The notes beneath the pieces are model-generated. The model worked only from the letters and a program-made list of their open reading frames with translations. It did no database searches and was not told the origin of the DNA. From assembly GCF_030124325.1 (NCBI RefSeq), contig NZ_JASKLR010000039.1, positions 1-33,178 of the forward strand: a stretch of DNA of 33,178 bases, read 5' to 3'. Made by a program: the position numbers and the translations under genes. This DNA is from Sinorhizobium sp. 8-89 (GTDB taxonomy: Bacteria > Pseudomonadota > Alphaproteobacteria > Rhizobiales > Rhizobiaceae). Shown piece after piece: positions 8,148 to 16,761 of the stretch. Numbering within the stretch: position 1 is the first letter of the stretch; every line of letters begins with the position of its first letter.

Positions 8148-9440
8148 ATGATAAGGCTCCGAGATCTGAAGCCGGGTCTGGTTTCCCATTGGGAACCAGC
8201 CTGGAAGGGTTAGATTCGAGTTCGAATTGAAGGACCTTGCCGCCTTCGTCGGGGACACCCTCCGTCTCGATGAAGTTCAGCTTGCAGAAGGGGTGGTATG
8301 GCTTGCGTTTGACTGGCCTCTCTCCGACGGTCGCGTATTGCCCCTTGAAGCGGCGTTTCCCGACACCTATCCGTTCGTCCCCAGGTGGTGCTGCGCGGGG
8401 ATCCGTCGACCTTTCGTGAAGAGCATCGCTCACCTGCCGGCGGGACCCTCTGTCTACTCGGACGGGATACGAGCCTCTGGTCGGCGGAATGGACCTTAGC
8501 GACGTTGCTAGAGCGGCAGCTTGAAACCGCTGTGAACGGAACGGGCACCGAGGATCCGCAAGGCGAGCCCATGGAGGTCTGGTGGAACTTATCTGGCGCC
8601 CAACTGCGAGGGATTTGTCGAGGGCAGCTACGTGCTGGTGGACTCCGGCTGGCAGTTCGGAGACGCAGCAACTGGAGCCGTACGTCTCGCGTATTCGACA
8701 AAAAGTGGGAGGAGGGAGCGCCTTCCGCGGCGCGACGAAGACGGAAACGTCCTCGCGACGAGGGGCTTTCCCCTCCCCCCGGAACTGCAAGCCAGCAGCA
8801 AGACCGCAACATTTCCCGGCGACGCCAAGACCGCTTCCCTCCTCCCTCGCGCGAGAAATGGCATGATGAGGGTCCGGAACAATCTCGCCTTCAAGCGACG
8901 CGCTATCGACAATTCCTCGACATCCATCTCGATCTCGGTGACGATACAGTCGACCGAACTGAGCGCCGGCGTCAAAGGGAGAGGGATACCTCCTCCCACA
9001 GCTCTACGGACCCGCGAATTCGTTCCGCGCAGCGAGGCCGGATCAAAGGGTCACTAACCCGTCGCTGGTTGTCGTTCCGACCTTCTGTCGGTGACTTGAA
9101 GAACAAGACGGGGCCGTCCTCGGATTGAGTGCCATTGGCGCTCCCGTCGCGATCGAACTCGCTCGCAATGGCTGCAAGCAACTCGTTGTCGTTGACCACG
9201 ACGTTGTCGCGCCTGGGTCGATCCGCTGGCGGTTAGGCGCAACAGCATGGGGCATTCTGAAGACTACTGCGGTAAAACAGCATGTCGATGCGAGGTATCC
9301 TTGGACGTCGGTGGAAAGCATTTCGCACTTCATCGGAATGCCGACCGCTCGTGGTGGGAAGGGGACGCTTGCGTGCTCCCCCCGATCATCGAACGGGCGG
9401 ATCTCGTAATCGATACTACTGCTTCGTCCGGCATCTGATC
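8148..9440 (+). pseudogene. E2-E1 fusion of a bacterial ubiquitin-like conjugation system, multiply frameshifted
   Basis: Several plus frames together spell one protein. An E2/UBC-like N-terminus reads MIRLRDLKPGLVSHWEP, then VVWLAFDWPLSDGRVLPLEA and FPDTYPFVP, continued in another frame as VVLRGDPSTFREEH, GGTLCLLGRDTSLWSAEWTL with the candidate active Cys, and VEVWWNL. After a linker with YVLVDSGWQFGD, a ThiF/E1 Rossmann start follows at about 9100: AVLGLSAIGAPVAIELARNG then VVVDHDVVAPG. The remainder includes TTAVKQHVDARYPWTSVE and ADLVIDTTASSGI. The E1 domain is cut off before its catalytic Cys. At least four frameshifts and an early in-frame TAG show it is dead. Intact relatives act in anti-phage conjugation systems (Cap2-like or Bil-like). 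Confidence 0.7.
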
Positions 9441-10219
9441 GACCGATGCTTTTCACGTTACATTGAGGGAAGCTTTAGCGCCGCAGGCCTGCAGGAGACC
9501 CGTCGGGTTCGGCTATGACGTCAGCGAATCGACACAAAATCGGGGAAACGCTTTCCGCGGTGCAGTTAAGTAGCATGGGATAATGAGCCCATTGATCCTC
9601 GGCCGGACGTTGCTGCCGTGCTCGTGGGGCGACATAGAAAATTCACCAACTTGCTTCATCCTTGCGCAACAATAGTTGGCGATCACCTGATGGTGACCAC
9701 CGGCGGACCTACCTGATCCCTGTCTCATTACGAAGGGCCAGACAAGGGGCTCCTCAGCGCAAGCTGGGTAGTCTAAGATCAACTGATCTTCACGTTCATT
9801 CCGATTTCCATCCGGAACAAACATCGACAGCTCAAAATGGGTAAACTTCCTCTTTCGTCCGCCACGGCAGCATTGACAAAAGCTACGCCCTAGAGTCAGC
9901 GTACGATCTGAATGTTCAGGAACCTTCGAGAGAACTCAAGATTTCGCCGTAATCGCCTGAACTTCTTTCTGTCCGCTTCGGATCGCGCGTGAGGAACTCG
10001 GGCCAGCGAGCGATGCCGTCTATTCCCTAGGGCTCTGCCAAGTGTTGCGATGTGAGTCGGGTACAACTGGGTGAGTAACCGCTCGGTCAGTCGCCGAGTG
10101 CGAGCCTCGATTTATGGCTTTACACCGGAACAATACGTGGCCAAGGAGTTGCCGACTTTGCGCTAAACCCTTGGCGCGGGAAGATAAAAACGGAAACCCC
10201 GCAGAGCGCCAATCGACCG
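9441..10219. other. Long stretch without recognisable genes
   Basis: About 780 bases in which every frame is broken and no family signature is visible. It lies between the end of the E1-like remnant and the end of the trbG remnant, where trbH and trbI would be expected in an intact trb operon; I could not recover either from the minus strand. Confidence 0.4.
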
Positions 10220-10840
10220 CGGGAACTGGATTGTAGGTCCTCTGCCCGTCGGAATAGACGCAGGTCGCGCGCCAGGGCGCCGTACCCCCTACGGAATACC
10301 GGAAGTCAAGCCGTTCGGCCGCTATCCCCGTGCTTGTGGGGCCAAGCCGAGCGTTGATATCGATGAGCTTGCTCCCAATGTCTTGCAGGGGTATTCGAAA
10401 CCACCTCGAGCCATGTACTGGCTTAAATGAGATTTGAATTGGATGTGATAGGTGCGCCTCGATGTGGTGACGACCATCGAGGTAACGAGTTCCGGTTCCG
10501 AAGGCTTGACGATGAGGTGGATCGTCTGAACTTCTGCCGGGCCTGACGTGGCCGGCTCGTTCTTCACCGAACGGTTATCCCCTACCCGCACGTCGCAAAC
10601 TGCTCGCCACTCGAGCTCGATGTCGCAGACTTGCAAGGGCGAGCAGATGACCAATGGTTGAGTTTCACCGAAGAGAAAGACGACCTTGCCGTCGGCTCCT
10701 TTCTGACGACTCCTGTACCAGCCCGCCATTCGCGGGAGGTCTGGGTCCCCTTCGCCTCGCCCGCGTTCATAGTTTGCGCAGAAGCGGGCATTCCCACCGC
10801 TCCAAACGCCCATGGCTGCCAGGGCAGCGGCCAGTCTCAT
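10220..10840 (-). pseudogene. trbG: Conjugal transfer protein TrbG (VirB9-like), frameshifted
   Basis: An AAGGAGGG ribosome binding site precedes the ATG at 10840. Across three frames the minus strand spells a signal peptide (MRLAAALAAMGVWSG then MPASAQTM), a linker, GKVVFLFGETQPLVICSPLQ, CDIELEW, IHLIVKPSEPELVTSMVVTT, SRRTYHIQFKSH and FEYP. It then shifts to DIGSKLIDINARLGPTSTG and AERLDFRYSVGGTAPWR, CVYSDGQRTY. These are characteristic of TrbG, the outer-membrane-associated part of the trb type IV secretion channel. At least three frameshifts and a missing extreme C-terminus mean it is not functional. Confidence 0.85.
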
Positions 10841-10869
10841 CGTTCCCTCCTTGAAGTCGGAGTCAAAGC

Positions 10870-11408
10870 TGTGCCGTCCAGTCGAAGTCCGTCAGGTAAA
10901 GACCTATCGGGTTAAGTCGGCCCACGGACTGGTCCTGCGGCGTCGTGAGCGTAACCGTCGCGATCCCTCTGTAGCGACACACCCCGGTTTCCTCGCCCTT
11001 CCGGTCACGCTCAACTCTGTCCAGTCGATTTGATAGGATCAGTCGGAAAGGGCGACGATGTTGTTCACTTCAACTGCTGCCGTGGCTGTCTTTGCCTTGT
11101 CGAACAGAGAATTACCGCGAAACGAGGCGTTTACCTTCTCGGTCGAAGGGCGGACGGTTCGCAGCAGAGCGCAGGTGCGATCGATACAGCCTTTCTGGAC
11201 GACGGCGTCCGGGGTGACCGAGCGGAAGCTAGCGATAAAGCTCCCTAAAGTGCGCACCACTCGGGGGTCGGCACATTCGATCTGCTCCGGAAAACCTGCG
11301 CTGAGCGCCGTTCCGAACCTCTCGTCTTCGACTATGTAGGGGACGAGCTTCACCTGTGCGCTCTGAAAGAGCCCATAGGCAAAGCCGATAACCGCCATGG
11401 TTCCCCGT
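10870..11408 (-). pseudogene. trbF: Conjugal transfer protein TrbF (VirB8-like), frameshifted and 5'-truncated
   Basis: The minus strand reads MAVIGFAYGLFQSAQVKLVP, then YIVEDERFGTA, ADPRVVRTLGSFIASFRSVT, PDAVVQKGCIDRTCALLRTV and an early stop at 11039. Adjacent frames continue with QIDWTE and ERDRKGEETGVCRYRGIATV, then TLTTPQD and a stop shortly before the trbG ribosome binding site. This is the periplasmic domain of TrbF, an inner-membrane component of the conjugation channel. The order trbF then trbG is the standard one. The N-terminal cytoplasmic part and most of the membrane anchor are lost at a sharp junction with the repC remnant at about 11409. Confidence 0.8.
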
Positions 11409-11775
11409 GGAGATCGGCCGGTCGAAAAAATTGAGCCGGTCGTGGAGCAGGCTAGGGAGGCGCACAGGACCTTTCCCTTGGCGACAGTGCTGAAAACCTG
11501 CCCGGGAAGCATCGATATGGCCCCGGCGGAACGATCGGCAGTTGGCGCGACTTGATGATCGCCGCCGCACTGTACGAACGATGCTTTGCGTTGATCCCTC
11601 GGCTTATCAGGATGCCTGCCTGCTAGGCGCTGAAAGCGCCGCGACGCTGGTTGCGTTTACTCTTGAAAGGGTCGGCCACATCGATTCGGCCGGCGGCTAT
11701 CTGCGGGATCTGACACGGAGGGCCCGGCGAGGCGAGTTCTCGCTCGGTCCGGTGCTCATGGCCTTATTGAGAGGA
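11409..11775 (+). pseudogene. repC: Second repC copy, C-terminal remnant
   Basis: From GGAGATCGGCCGGT onward the sequence is a diverged copy of the repC 3' end (compare 17574-17945). It includes YGPGGTIGSWRDLMIAAA, then after a frameshift near 11570 VRTMLCVDPSAYQDAC and the block HIDSAGGYLRDLTRRARRGE, FSLGPVLMALL. The intact RepC has HINSAGGYLRDLTGRARRGI at the same place. It begins exactly where the oppositely oriented trbF remnant ends, so a recombination event joined them. It cannot initiate replication; it shows that a second repABC replicon contributed to this molecule. Confidence 0.85.
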
Positions 11776-11907
11776 CGCGCAGAGAAGACGCGTAGATGGT
11801 CGTACGCGAAGGGGCCGATGTAGGTCGACAGATCGGCTCGCCGGCACCAAAGGCAACATCCAAGGCGTACGATGTTCGCGATAAAACGAATGTGGGGGCC
11901 AACGGCT

Positions 11908-11943
11908 CCTTAGAAAAGTTCCCCGCGGGGAACTTTTCTAAGG
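11908..11943. promoter_or_regulatory. parS: parS-like site 1, within a 36-base perfect palindrome
   Basis: The 16-base core GTTCCCCGCGGGGAAC is at 11918-11933, and the symmetry extends perfectly to CCTTAGAAAA on the left and TTTTCTAAGG on the right. The core fits the repABC centromere consensus GTTNNNNGCNNNNAAC bound by RepB. This is the longest perfect copy in the array. Confidence 0.85.
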
Positions 11944-12650
11944 CCTGGAGGGAGTACGGGTGGGAAGCCGCGATCAAGAAACCCCGAGGTGACGGAAATT
12001 ATCGGCCAGATGGCTTCTGGATCGCATCGAAAGCCCTGGACTTACAAGCACTTACCGGAGCAGCGAAACAGCATCAACAGAGGTGTTCAACCATCATGGC
12101 GCGGCGGCGAATCCCCGACTGCGCGAGCAGTCTCTGACATTTCTTGCGCTAAGGCAACGGCGGTGTGCCGCCCTCTCCCAACATCTGGTGACCGCCAAGT
12201 TAACTGCAGAATGTGGCGCCTCCGGGCGCCGCCGAGGCCGTAAAGCCCTCCCTTGGCGCCCACCATGACTTATCACAGGAGGGGCCTGAGTTATCCGCGA
12301 TGAGTCGCTGGCCTCGCGCCGGCGCTGTTGCGAGTTGCGGGGTCCCTTTTTCGCGCTTAGTCGCGTTCTGCGGATGCTCTGTTCTCCGAAACACGAGGAA
12401 TGCCCCTCGCTAGCCAGAGCCTCCGTTCGCACAGATGCCCTCCCCGCTTACGAATCGACAAACGAAAGGCAATTCCTGGTCTCGGGACGAGAGCTTTGAA
12501 CATCCCTGTCTTGAGGACCCTCAGGCGCGTGCTTATGCGACCGCCTGCCCCTGATTCTTTCTGGACGTGTTGCTTCGGCGCTTCATGGTTTTCGCGGGCT
12601 TCTTCGCGCTGCTGTGCGGCCGCCTGTCACCCCTCACCTCGCGGCCTGAC

Positions 12651-12682
12651 GGGAACTTTTCTGTCGCTGAAAGTTCCCGGGG
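12651..12682. promoter_or_regulatory. Rearranged parS-like element (half-sites inverted)
   Basis: GGGAACTTTTC at 12651-12661 faces GAAAGTTCCC at 12669-12678, so the two half-sites point away from each other, unlike a normal site. The right half continues as GTTCCCGGGGA, a shortened core. It may be a remnant formed by recombination between two sites. Confidence 0.4.
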
Positions 12683-12778
12683 ATTTTTGTATTTCAAGTG
12701 CCAATGTCCTTGCGGGGCCGAAGATCAGCGCGTGGCAGTTAGTCACCGATCGCGATCGCCTTCCCTGTTTCGCTAAAC

Positions 12779-12794
12779 GTTCCCCGCGGGGAAC
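12779..12794. promoter_or_regulatory. parS: parS-like site 2
   Basis: A perfect copy of GTTCCCCGCGGGGAAC. The flanks are CTAAAC on the left and CTTTTC on the right, partly keeping the A/T-rich extension of site 1. It matches the RepB-binding consensus of repABC plasmids. Confidence 0.85.
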
Positions 12795-12907
12795 CTTTTC
12801 AGCTGCGTTAGCCAGCGACCGCGTGCCCCGGCGTACGTCCAACTCAAATATAGAGAGCCGGTCGCTGGAAACGGCGATTCCGCATGATCGGTCTCTCGGA
12901 TCGTGAA

Positions 12908-12923
12908 GTTTCCCGCTGGGAGC
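12908..12923. promoter_or_regulatory. Degenerate parS-like site
   Basis: GTTTCCCGCTGGGAGC keeps the spacing and central GC of the consensus but has AGC in place of the final AAC. Confidence 0.45.
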
Positions 12924-13036
12924 TTTCCGCCGGCAGGCATTGGCGGCGCTGCGTCAGGTAGCTAAAGGCAAGGAAGGGCGCTGGCAGCTGTTTCTGACGA
13001 TGCCAATGCTTGCAGCGAATTACAGGCGGCTCAAAA

Positions 13037-13051
13037 GTTCCCGCGGGCAAT
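13037..13051. promoter_or_regulatory. Degenerate parS-like site
   Basis: AAAAGTTCCCGCGGGCAATT resembles the other sites including the A-rich left flank, but the core is shortened (CCCGCGGG) and the right half-site is CAAT. RepB binding is doubtful. Confidence 0.4.
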
Positions 13052-13162
13052 TTCTTAGTCGAACCGGACACCATCTTGTCCGGGCGCCTTAGCCGTTGGC
13101 GTAATCTTTGGCGCGGACATGGGTCAGATAGACACGGGCCCAAGCATTCCATTCCCTTAGAA

Positions 13163-13178
13163 GTTCCCCGCGGGGAAC
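13163..13178. promoter_or_regulatory. parS: parS-like site 3
   Basis: A perfect copy of GTTCCCCGCGGGGAAC with CTTAGAA on the left, again echoing the flank of site 1. It lies 384 bases from site 2. Confidence 0.85.
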
Positions 13179-13514
13179 TTTGGACAGGGCTCAGTCCCCT
13201 GTGCTTGCGTGTGCAAGGTTTGCTGCGAGATCGCAGCCGGTCCATGACTGACCGCTATCTAAGCTCAGATATACTTGTTCACTCAGGAGTTCTCCGGCGA
13301 CCGCTTGAGCGCCGCACTCGATCGATGGGCTCTCTCGGGCGGTAACATCAGCCGTCACGTTCTTAGCCGTTGGTGGACCAGAACGCGTAAGGCCGAGGAC
13401 CTAGTCGTCCGCTCAACGCTCCCTTGCTGACTTTGCTTTGAGGCTCGGCCAGCGCCGGGAGTCCACATTACACCTCAAATACTTTCCGTTTCGGGAGGGC
13501 GCTGCGTTCCTAAA

Positions 13515-13530
13515 GTTCCCCGCGGGGAAC
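13515..13530. promoter_or_regulatory. parS: parS-like site 4
   Basis: A perfect copy of GTTCCCCGCGGGGAAC with CCTAAA on the left and TTCTC on the right. It is the closest perfect copy to repA, about 0.9 kb upstream, and lies 352 bases from site 3. Confidence 0.85.
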
Positions 13531-13669
13531 TTCTCGGCGGTTAGCCAGTCGACCCGCCTCACTGCGATGAGGGCGATCGGGCATGAAGGCGCTGTCATTG
13601 TTGAAGTCAACGCCTAGAAGCGGAAAGGGCCACAGCTATCTCGCCCGCTTGATGGCAGCAATCACAACA

Positions 13670-14090
13670 CCGCTTTCGCGCGTCTGCACGGGCACGCACT
13701 CGTTCCAGTCCTGTGGCGATATCGGTCAGCACCATTATCTGCACAAACTGCCGGACGACTAGGTGCCGGAATGGGCCACGAAGTCTGCCTGACAGATGCG
13801 GGCGGCGGATCGTTCCAGTCGCCGCAGGAGGCGCCGGCGTTGCCCGCCGCGAGCCGCAGCACGCACTTCCGAGAGCAGGCGATCCATTGTCACCGCGCTG
13901 ATCGTCAGCAGCTTGTCGCGAAGCTCGCCATCAAGATCTAGTCGGCTATGTCGCTCGAGGGCCGGCGCAGGATGGGAACTAGCGGCTTGAGACGTTTCCA
14001 GCAGAGCCGTTCAGACGCCTCCCACAAGACTACGAGTGCTCCCCGAACTTCGGCGCCATAAAGCACGGGATATTGTCTGGTGGGTGACGA
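13670..14090 (-). pseudogene. Decayed DDE transposase (integrase-catalytic type)
   Basis: Minus-strand frames together give YGAEVRGALVVLWEASERLC, WKRLKPLVPIL, then (after an in-frame stop and a shift) LDGELRDKLLTISAVTMDRL, LSEVRAAARGGQRRR, DWNDPPP and ADFVAHSGT followed by a stop. This is the N-terminal DNA-binding part and the first catalytic block (E-x-DFVAH-G) of a family of about 400-residue integrase-core transposases. The remaining two thirds of the catalytic core is absent. No terminal repeats were found. It is a relic next to the plasmid backbone. Confidence 0.6.
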
Positions 14091-14306
14091 ACCGACAGCT
14101 CGCCATGCTAAGCCGCCTCGCCATCCAGAGAACCAGGATGATAACAATGAATTCATCTCCTCGGGGCGGCGGCGATCCTATTGGTAACAACATCAGGCAA
14201 TAGGCGGGGCTAGTTTTTCATTTCGCCCGACGCCCCCTCAGCTCATCGGTGTTGGTGCACAGCGTGGAATTGATGCATCAGGCCGAATCGGAGTACGCCT
14301 TAGTTG

Positions 14307-14327
14307 CGCAAATTTTTCGAATTTGCG
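14307..14327. promoter_or_regulatory. Palindrome upstream of repA, candidate operator
   Basis: An 8-base perfect stem, CGCAAATT and AATTTGCG, around a 5-base centre, about 85 bases before the repA ATG. repABC operons are autorepressed by RepA (with RepB) at an operator near the repA promoter, so this is a plausible binding site; no direct evidence is available. The rest of 14091-14413 has no gene. Confidence 0.4.
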
Positions 14328-14413
14328 GCTATTCGAGTAGTTACAGGGTTGTTAACAGGCGATTAACCATTCCACTGATTAAGTGATGGTAAAAATCACC
14401 AGGGATTCTTTTG

Positions 14414-15589
14414 ATGACGCGACACCTAAGCAGCCTCGCCTTCATGGAGAACTTTTCGACCAAGCTCGAATTGGCTTTGAACAATCTGAGCATGGCCCAA
14501 TTTCCTCCAGATGCGCGCCGCACGATGCGCAAATTCACATCCACGGAAGTTGCCGGCCTACTCGGCGTTACCGAGGCTTACATCCGACAGGTTGCCGCAA
14601 AAGAACAAGGCCCAGCGCCGGAAATAGCCAATGGCAGGCGCTTCTATTCGCTCGAGCAGGTGCTCGAGCTCAGAATGGCCCTTGGCGCCAATGGTCGCAA
14701 AAAATGGATGAATCCGCGTCGCACCGACAATGAGCAGTGCCAGATCGTTGCTGTCACGAATTTCAAAGGCGGATCGAGCAAGACGTCCACGACAATCCAC
14801 CTAGGCCACTATCTGGCACTGAGGGGATATCGCGTTCTGGCAGTGGACCTTGATCCACAGGCCTCCCTGACGGCTCTCCACGGTAGCCTTCCCGAATTCG
14901 ACTATCGCGGAGGCGACACGCTCTACTCTGCCATCCGCTTCGATGACCCGATCGCGACGAAAACGATCATTCACAAGACCCATATCGTCGGTTTCGACGT
15001 CATTTGCGCCGGCCTAGAACTGACGGAGTTCGAGACTTCCGTCGCGCTGGAGATGCGCCGCTCAGGCGGCACGGGCTTCCTGCTTCGTGTTTCGCAGGCC
15101 CTGGAGCAAGTGGTGGATGACTACGATTTCATCCTCATGGACTCCGCACCGTCGCTCAACTTCCTGACCCTCTCGTCACTGACTGCCGCCACCGGTGTGA
15201 TCATTCCGGTTCCGGCCCACATGCTCGATGTCGATTCAACGGCAAAATTTCTGGAGCTGGCTGCTTCCTACATGCAGATCCTTAATGAGGTCGGCACCTC
15301 GACTCAGTGGGATTTTGCCAAGTTCCTGATCACAAAGTTCGAGCCTAACGACCATCCGCAGGCCAACATGTCGGCGCTGATGCGGCAGGTCTTTGGTGAG
15401 AATTTGCTTTTGAACTCTGTCATCAAGTCCACGGCAGTAGCAGATGCACTGACGTGGAAGCAGAGTCTCTATGAGGTGCAGAGATCACGTTTTTCCGCGC
15501 CAAAGACCTATGATCGCGCAATCGAGTCCATCAATGCCGCGAACGCGGAACTCGAAGCACTCTTTTGGAAGGCGTGGGGGAGAGAATGA
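14414..15589 (+). CDS. repA: Plasmid partitioning ATPase RepA (ParA family)
   Basis: A 391-residue ParA-type ATPase that drives plasmid segregation and represses the repABC operon. An N-terminal winged-helix DNA-binding domain (about residues 41-90, FTSTEVAGLLGVTEAYIRQV) is followed by the deviant Walker A KGGSSKT (118-124), the A' motif DLDPQ (145-149) and the later DSAPSLNFLTL motif. The ATG at 14414 is chosen over the in-frame TTG three bases before it because AGGGA lies about 9 bases upstream. A second possible start is Met11. The length is normal for RepA. Its TGA overlaps the repB ATG, so the two are translationally coupled. No defects seen. Confidence 0.95.
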   Translation: MTRHLSSLAFMENFSTKLELALNNLSMAQFPPDARRTMRKFTSTEVAGLLGVTEAYIRQVAAKEQGPAPEIANGRRFYSLEQVLELRMALGANGRKKWMNPRRTDNEQCQIVAVTNFKGGSSKTSTTIHLGHYLALRGYRVLAVDLDPQASLTALHGSLPEFDYRGGDTLYSAIRFDDPIATKTIIHKTHIVGFDVICAGLELTEFETSVALEMRRSGGTGFLLRVSQALEQVVDDYDFILMDSAPSLNFLTLSSLTAATGVIIPVPAHMLDVDSTAKFLELAASYMQILNEVGTSTQWDFAKFLITKFEPNDHPQANMSALMRQVFGENLLLNSVIKSTAVADALTWKQSLYEVQRSRFSAPKTYDRAIESINAANAELEALFWKAWGRE

Positions 15590-16605
15590 GCCGTAAGGAT
15601 TCGAAAGGGCTCTTTGCCAATGTCCTCGGTCAGCTGGAAAATTCCAACGAGACCGCGGGGCTTCACCGTTCGACGTCGCCGCACCTTCTCAAGGTAGCCG
15701 CCGGTGTTCGTCAAATGCAGGAACGCAGTGAGCTTGCTGAACGCCTTCTGAAGGACGGCGGTCAGATCATCGAGATCGAACCAAGCGAGATCATGGAATC
15801 TGCAATTCCTGATCGCTTCGCATCCGCATACGATGAATCCAGTATCGCCGAACTCATTGAATCCATTCGGGAGCATGGGCAGAGCACTCCCGGGCTCGTC
15901 CGTTCGGTTCGGGGAGATGTCAAGCGGTTCCAGATCGTCTTCGGACGTCGGCGTCTGGCCGCTGCGAAAGTCCTGGGCATTAAGTTCAAGGCCATAGCCA
16001 GGGAACTGACCGATGAAGAGGCTATCGTCCTTCAGGGCGAAGAGAACAGCAATCGCCACGATTTATCATTCATCGAGCGCTGCCTTTTCGCGCAGTCCCA
16101 GGAGCTCGCCGGTTATCGGCGCGACGTGATCTGCAACTCTCTGAACACCGGCAAATCCCATCTGTCAGAAATGATAAGGATTGCGACGGCGTTGCCGCGA
16201 GACATCGTCCTTCAGATCGGTCCTGCTCCAGATATTGGACGACGCAGGTGGTTGGATTTTGAAGCTCGCTGGTCATCACACAAGGAGCCAGCTCGGGTCG
16301 CCGAGGCAGTCCTCATCAAGGACGTTGTTCGCAATTCCCCGAGTGAATCGCGCTTTGCTGCAGTCCTTGACGCGCTGAGCACGGCTGAAAAGTCGGCCGC
16401 AACATCGTCGAGCACAAGCGAGCTGATCGCCCATGGTCTCGTGCTCGGCCAGGTTCAGCACGGCAAGTCCGGTTCGAAGCTGACATTCAACAAGTCTGTG
16501 CCGGCTGGATTTGTCGAATTTATTGCAGGCCAGATTGAGGACCTGCACGACCAGTTTATCCAGCGTGCCAGCCGTGGCAGCCAGACGACGAAATCAGGAG
16601 GTTAA
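15586..16605 (+). CDS. repB: Plasmid partitioning protein RepB (ParB family, parS binding)
   Basis: A 339-residue centromere-binding protein. It contains a ParB/sulfiredoxin-like domain (about 60-150) with GRRRLAAAKVLG at 120-131 and the ENSNRHDLSFIERC block at about 153-166, then a helix-turn-helix region (about 175-205, NTGKSHLSEMIRIA) and a C-terminal dimerisation part. The start is the ATG at 15586 that overlaps the repA stop (ATGA) and has GGGGGAGAG just before it; the longer frame from 15565 is rejected. It should bind the GTTCCCCGCGGGGAAC sites at 11.9-13.5 kb and work with RepA. Intact. Confidence 0.95.
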   Translation: MSRKDSKGLFANVLGQLENSNETAGLHRSTSPHLLKVAAGVRQMQERSELAERLLKDGGQIIEIEPSEIMESAIPDRFASAYDESSIAELIESIREHGQSTPGLVRSVRGDVKRFQIVFGRRRLAAAKVLGIKFKAIARELTDEEAIVLQGEENSNRHDLSFIERCLFAQSQELAGYRRDVICNSLNTGKSHLSEMIRIATALPRDIVLQIGPAPDIGRRRWLDFEARWSSHKEPARVAEAVLIKDVVRNSPSESRFAAVLDALSTAEKSAATSSSTSELIAHGLVLGQVQHGKSGSKLTFNKSVPAGFVEFIAGQIEDLHDQFIQRASRGSQTTKSGG

Positions 16606-16611
16606 TCCGCA

Positions 16612-16666
16612 AAAGAAAAAGGCCCCCAACGACAAAGCCGTGGAAGCCTTCCTCTGATTTGTAGCA
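16612..16666 (-). ncRNA. repABC counter-transcribed RNA (incompatibility antisense RNA)
   Basis: On the minus strand in the repB-repC gap there is a -35-like TTGACG (16696-16701), a 17-base spacer, and a weak -10-like GATTCT (16673-16678). About 55 bases later a strong hairpin, AAGGC...GCCTT with extra G-U and G-C pairs (plus strand 16619-16650), is followed by TTTTTCTTTT. That is the layout of the ctRNA of repABC plasmids, which base-pairs with the repC leader and reduces RepC synthesis, setting copy number and incompatibility. The ends are estimated from the promoter and terminator only. Confidence 0.7.
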
Positions 16667-16710
16667 AGATCGAGAATCGCATTTCCACGAATCGCCGTCA
16701 AGAGTCTTTG

Positions 16711-16730
16711 GCACCGTTTTTGGTGAGCCG
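16711..16730 (+). promoter_or_regulatory. repC leader hairpin
   Basis: GGCACC and GGTGAGCC flank a T-rich loop, just upstream of repC, inside the leader that the counter-transcribed RNA would control. In repABC operons a leader stem-loop of this kind masks the repC ribosome binding site or ends transcription when the antisense RNA binds. Assigned by position and shape only. Confidence 0.45.
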
Positions 16731-16761
16731 GTTTCTTTTGCCTTATCGAAGGTGAAGGGAA

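Larger units (their letters stand above)
11776..13669. other. Non-coding partition region holding the parS array
   Basis: About 1.9 kb without a supported gene. All frames are short and broken. It contains four perfect copies and at least three degenerate copies of a parS-like palindrome, listed separately, spread from 11.9 to 13.5 kb upstream of repABC. Short runs such as YRPDGFWIASKALDLQALTG near 12000 might be the relic of a protein, but I cannot place it. Confidence 0.6.

Noticed and set aside
8385..9128. 247-codon plus-strand frame
   Set aside because: Only its first 75 codons belong to the E2-like protein; the remainder is out of frame, Arg/Ser-rich read-through of the pseudogene.
11908..13530. 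Reading the repeated GTTCCCCGCGGGGAAC sites as a CRISPR array
   Set aside because: Repeats are short palindromes at irregular 350-860-base spacing with no uniform spacers and no cas genes.
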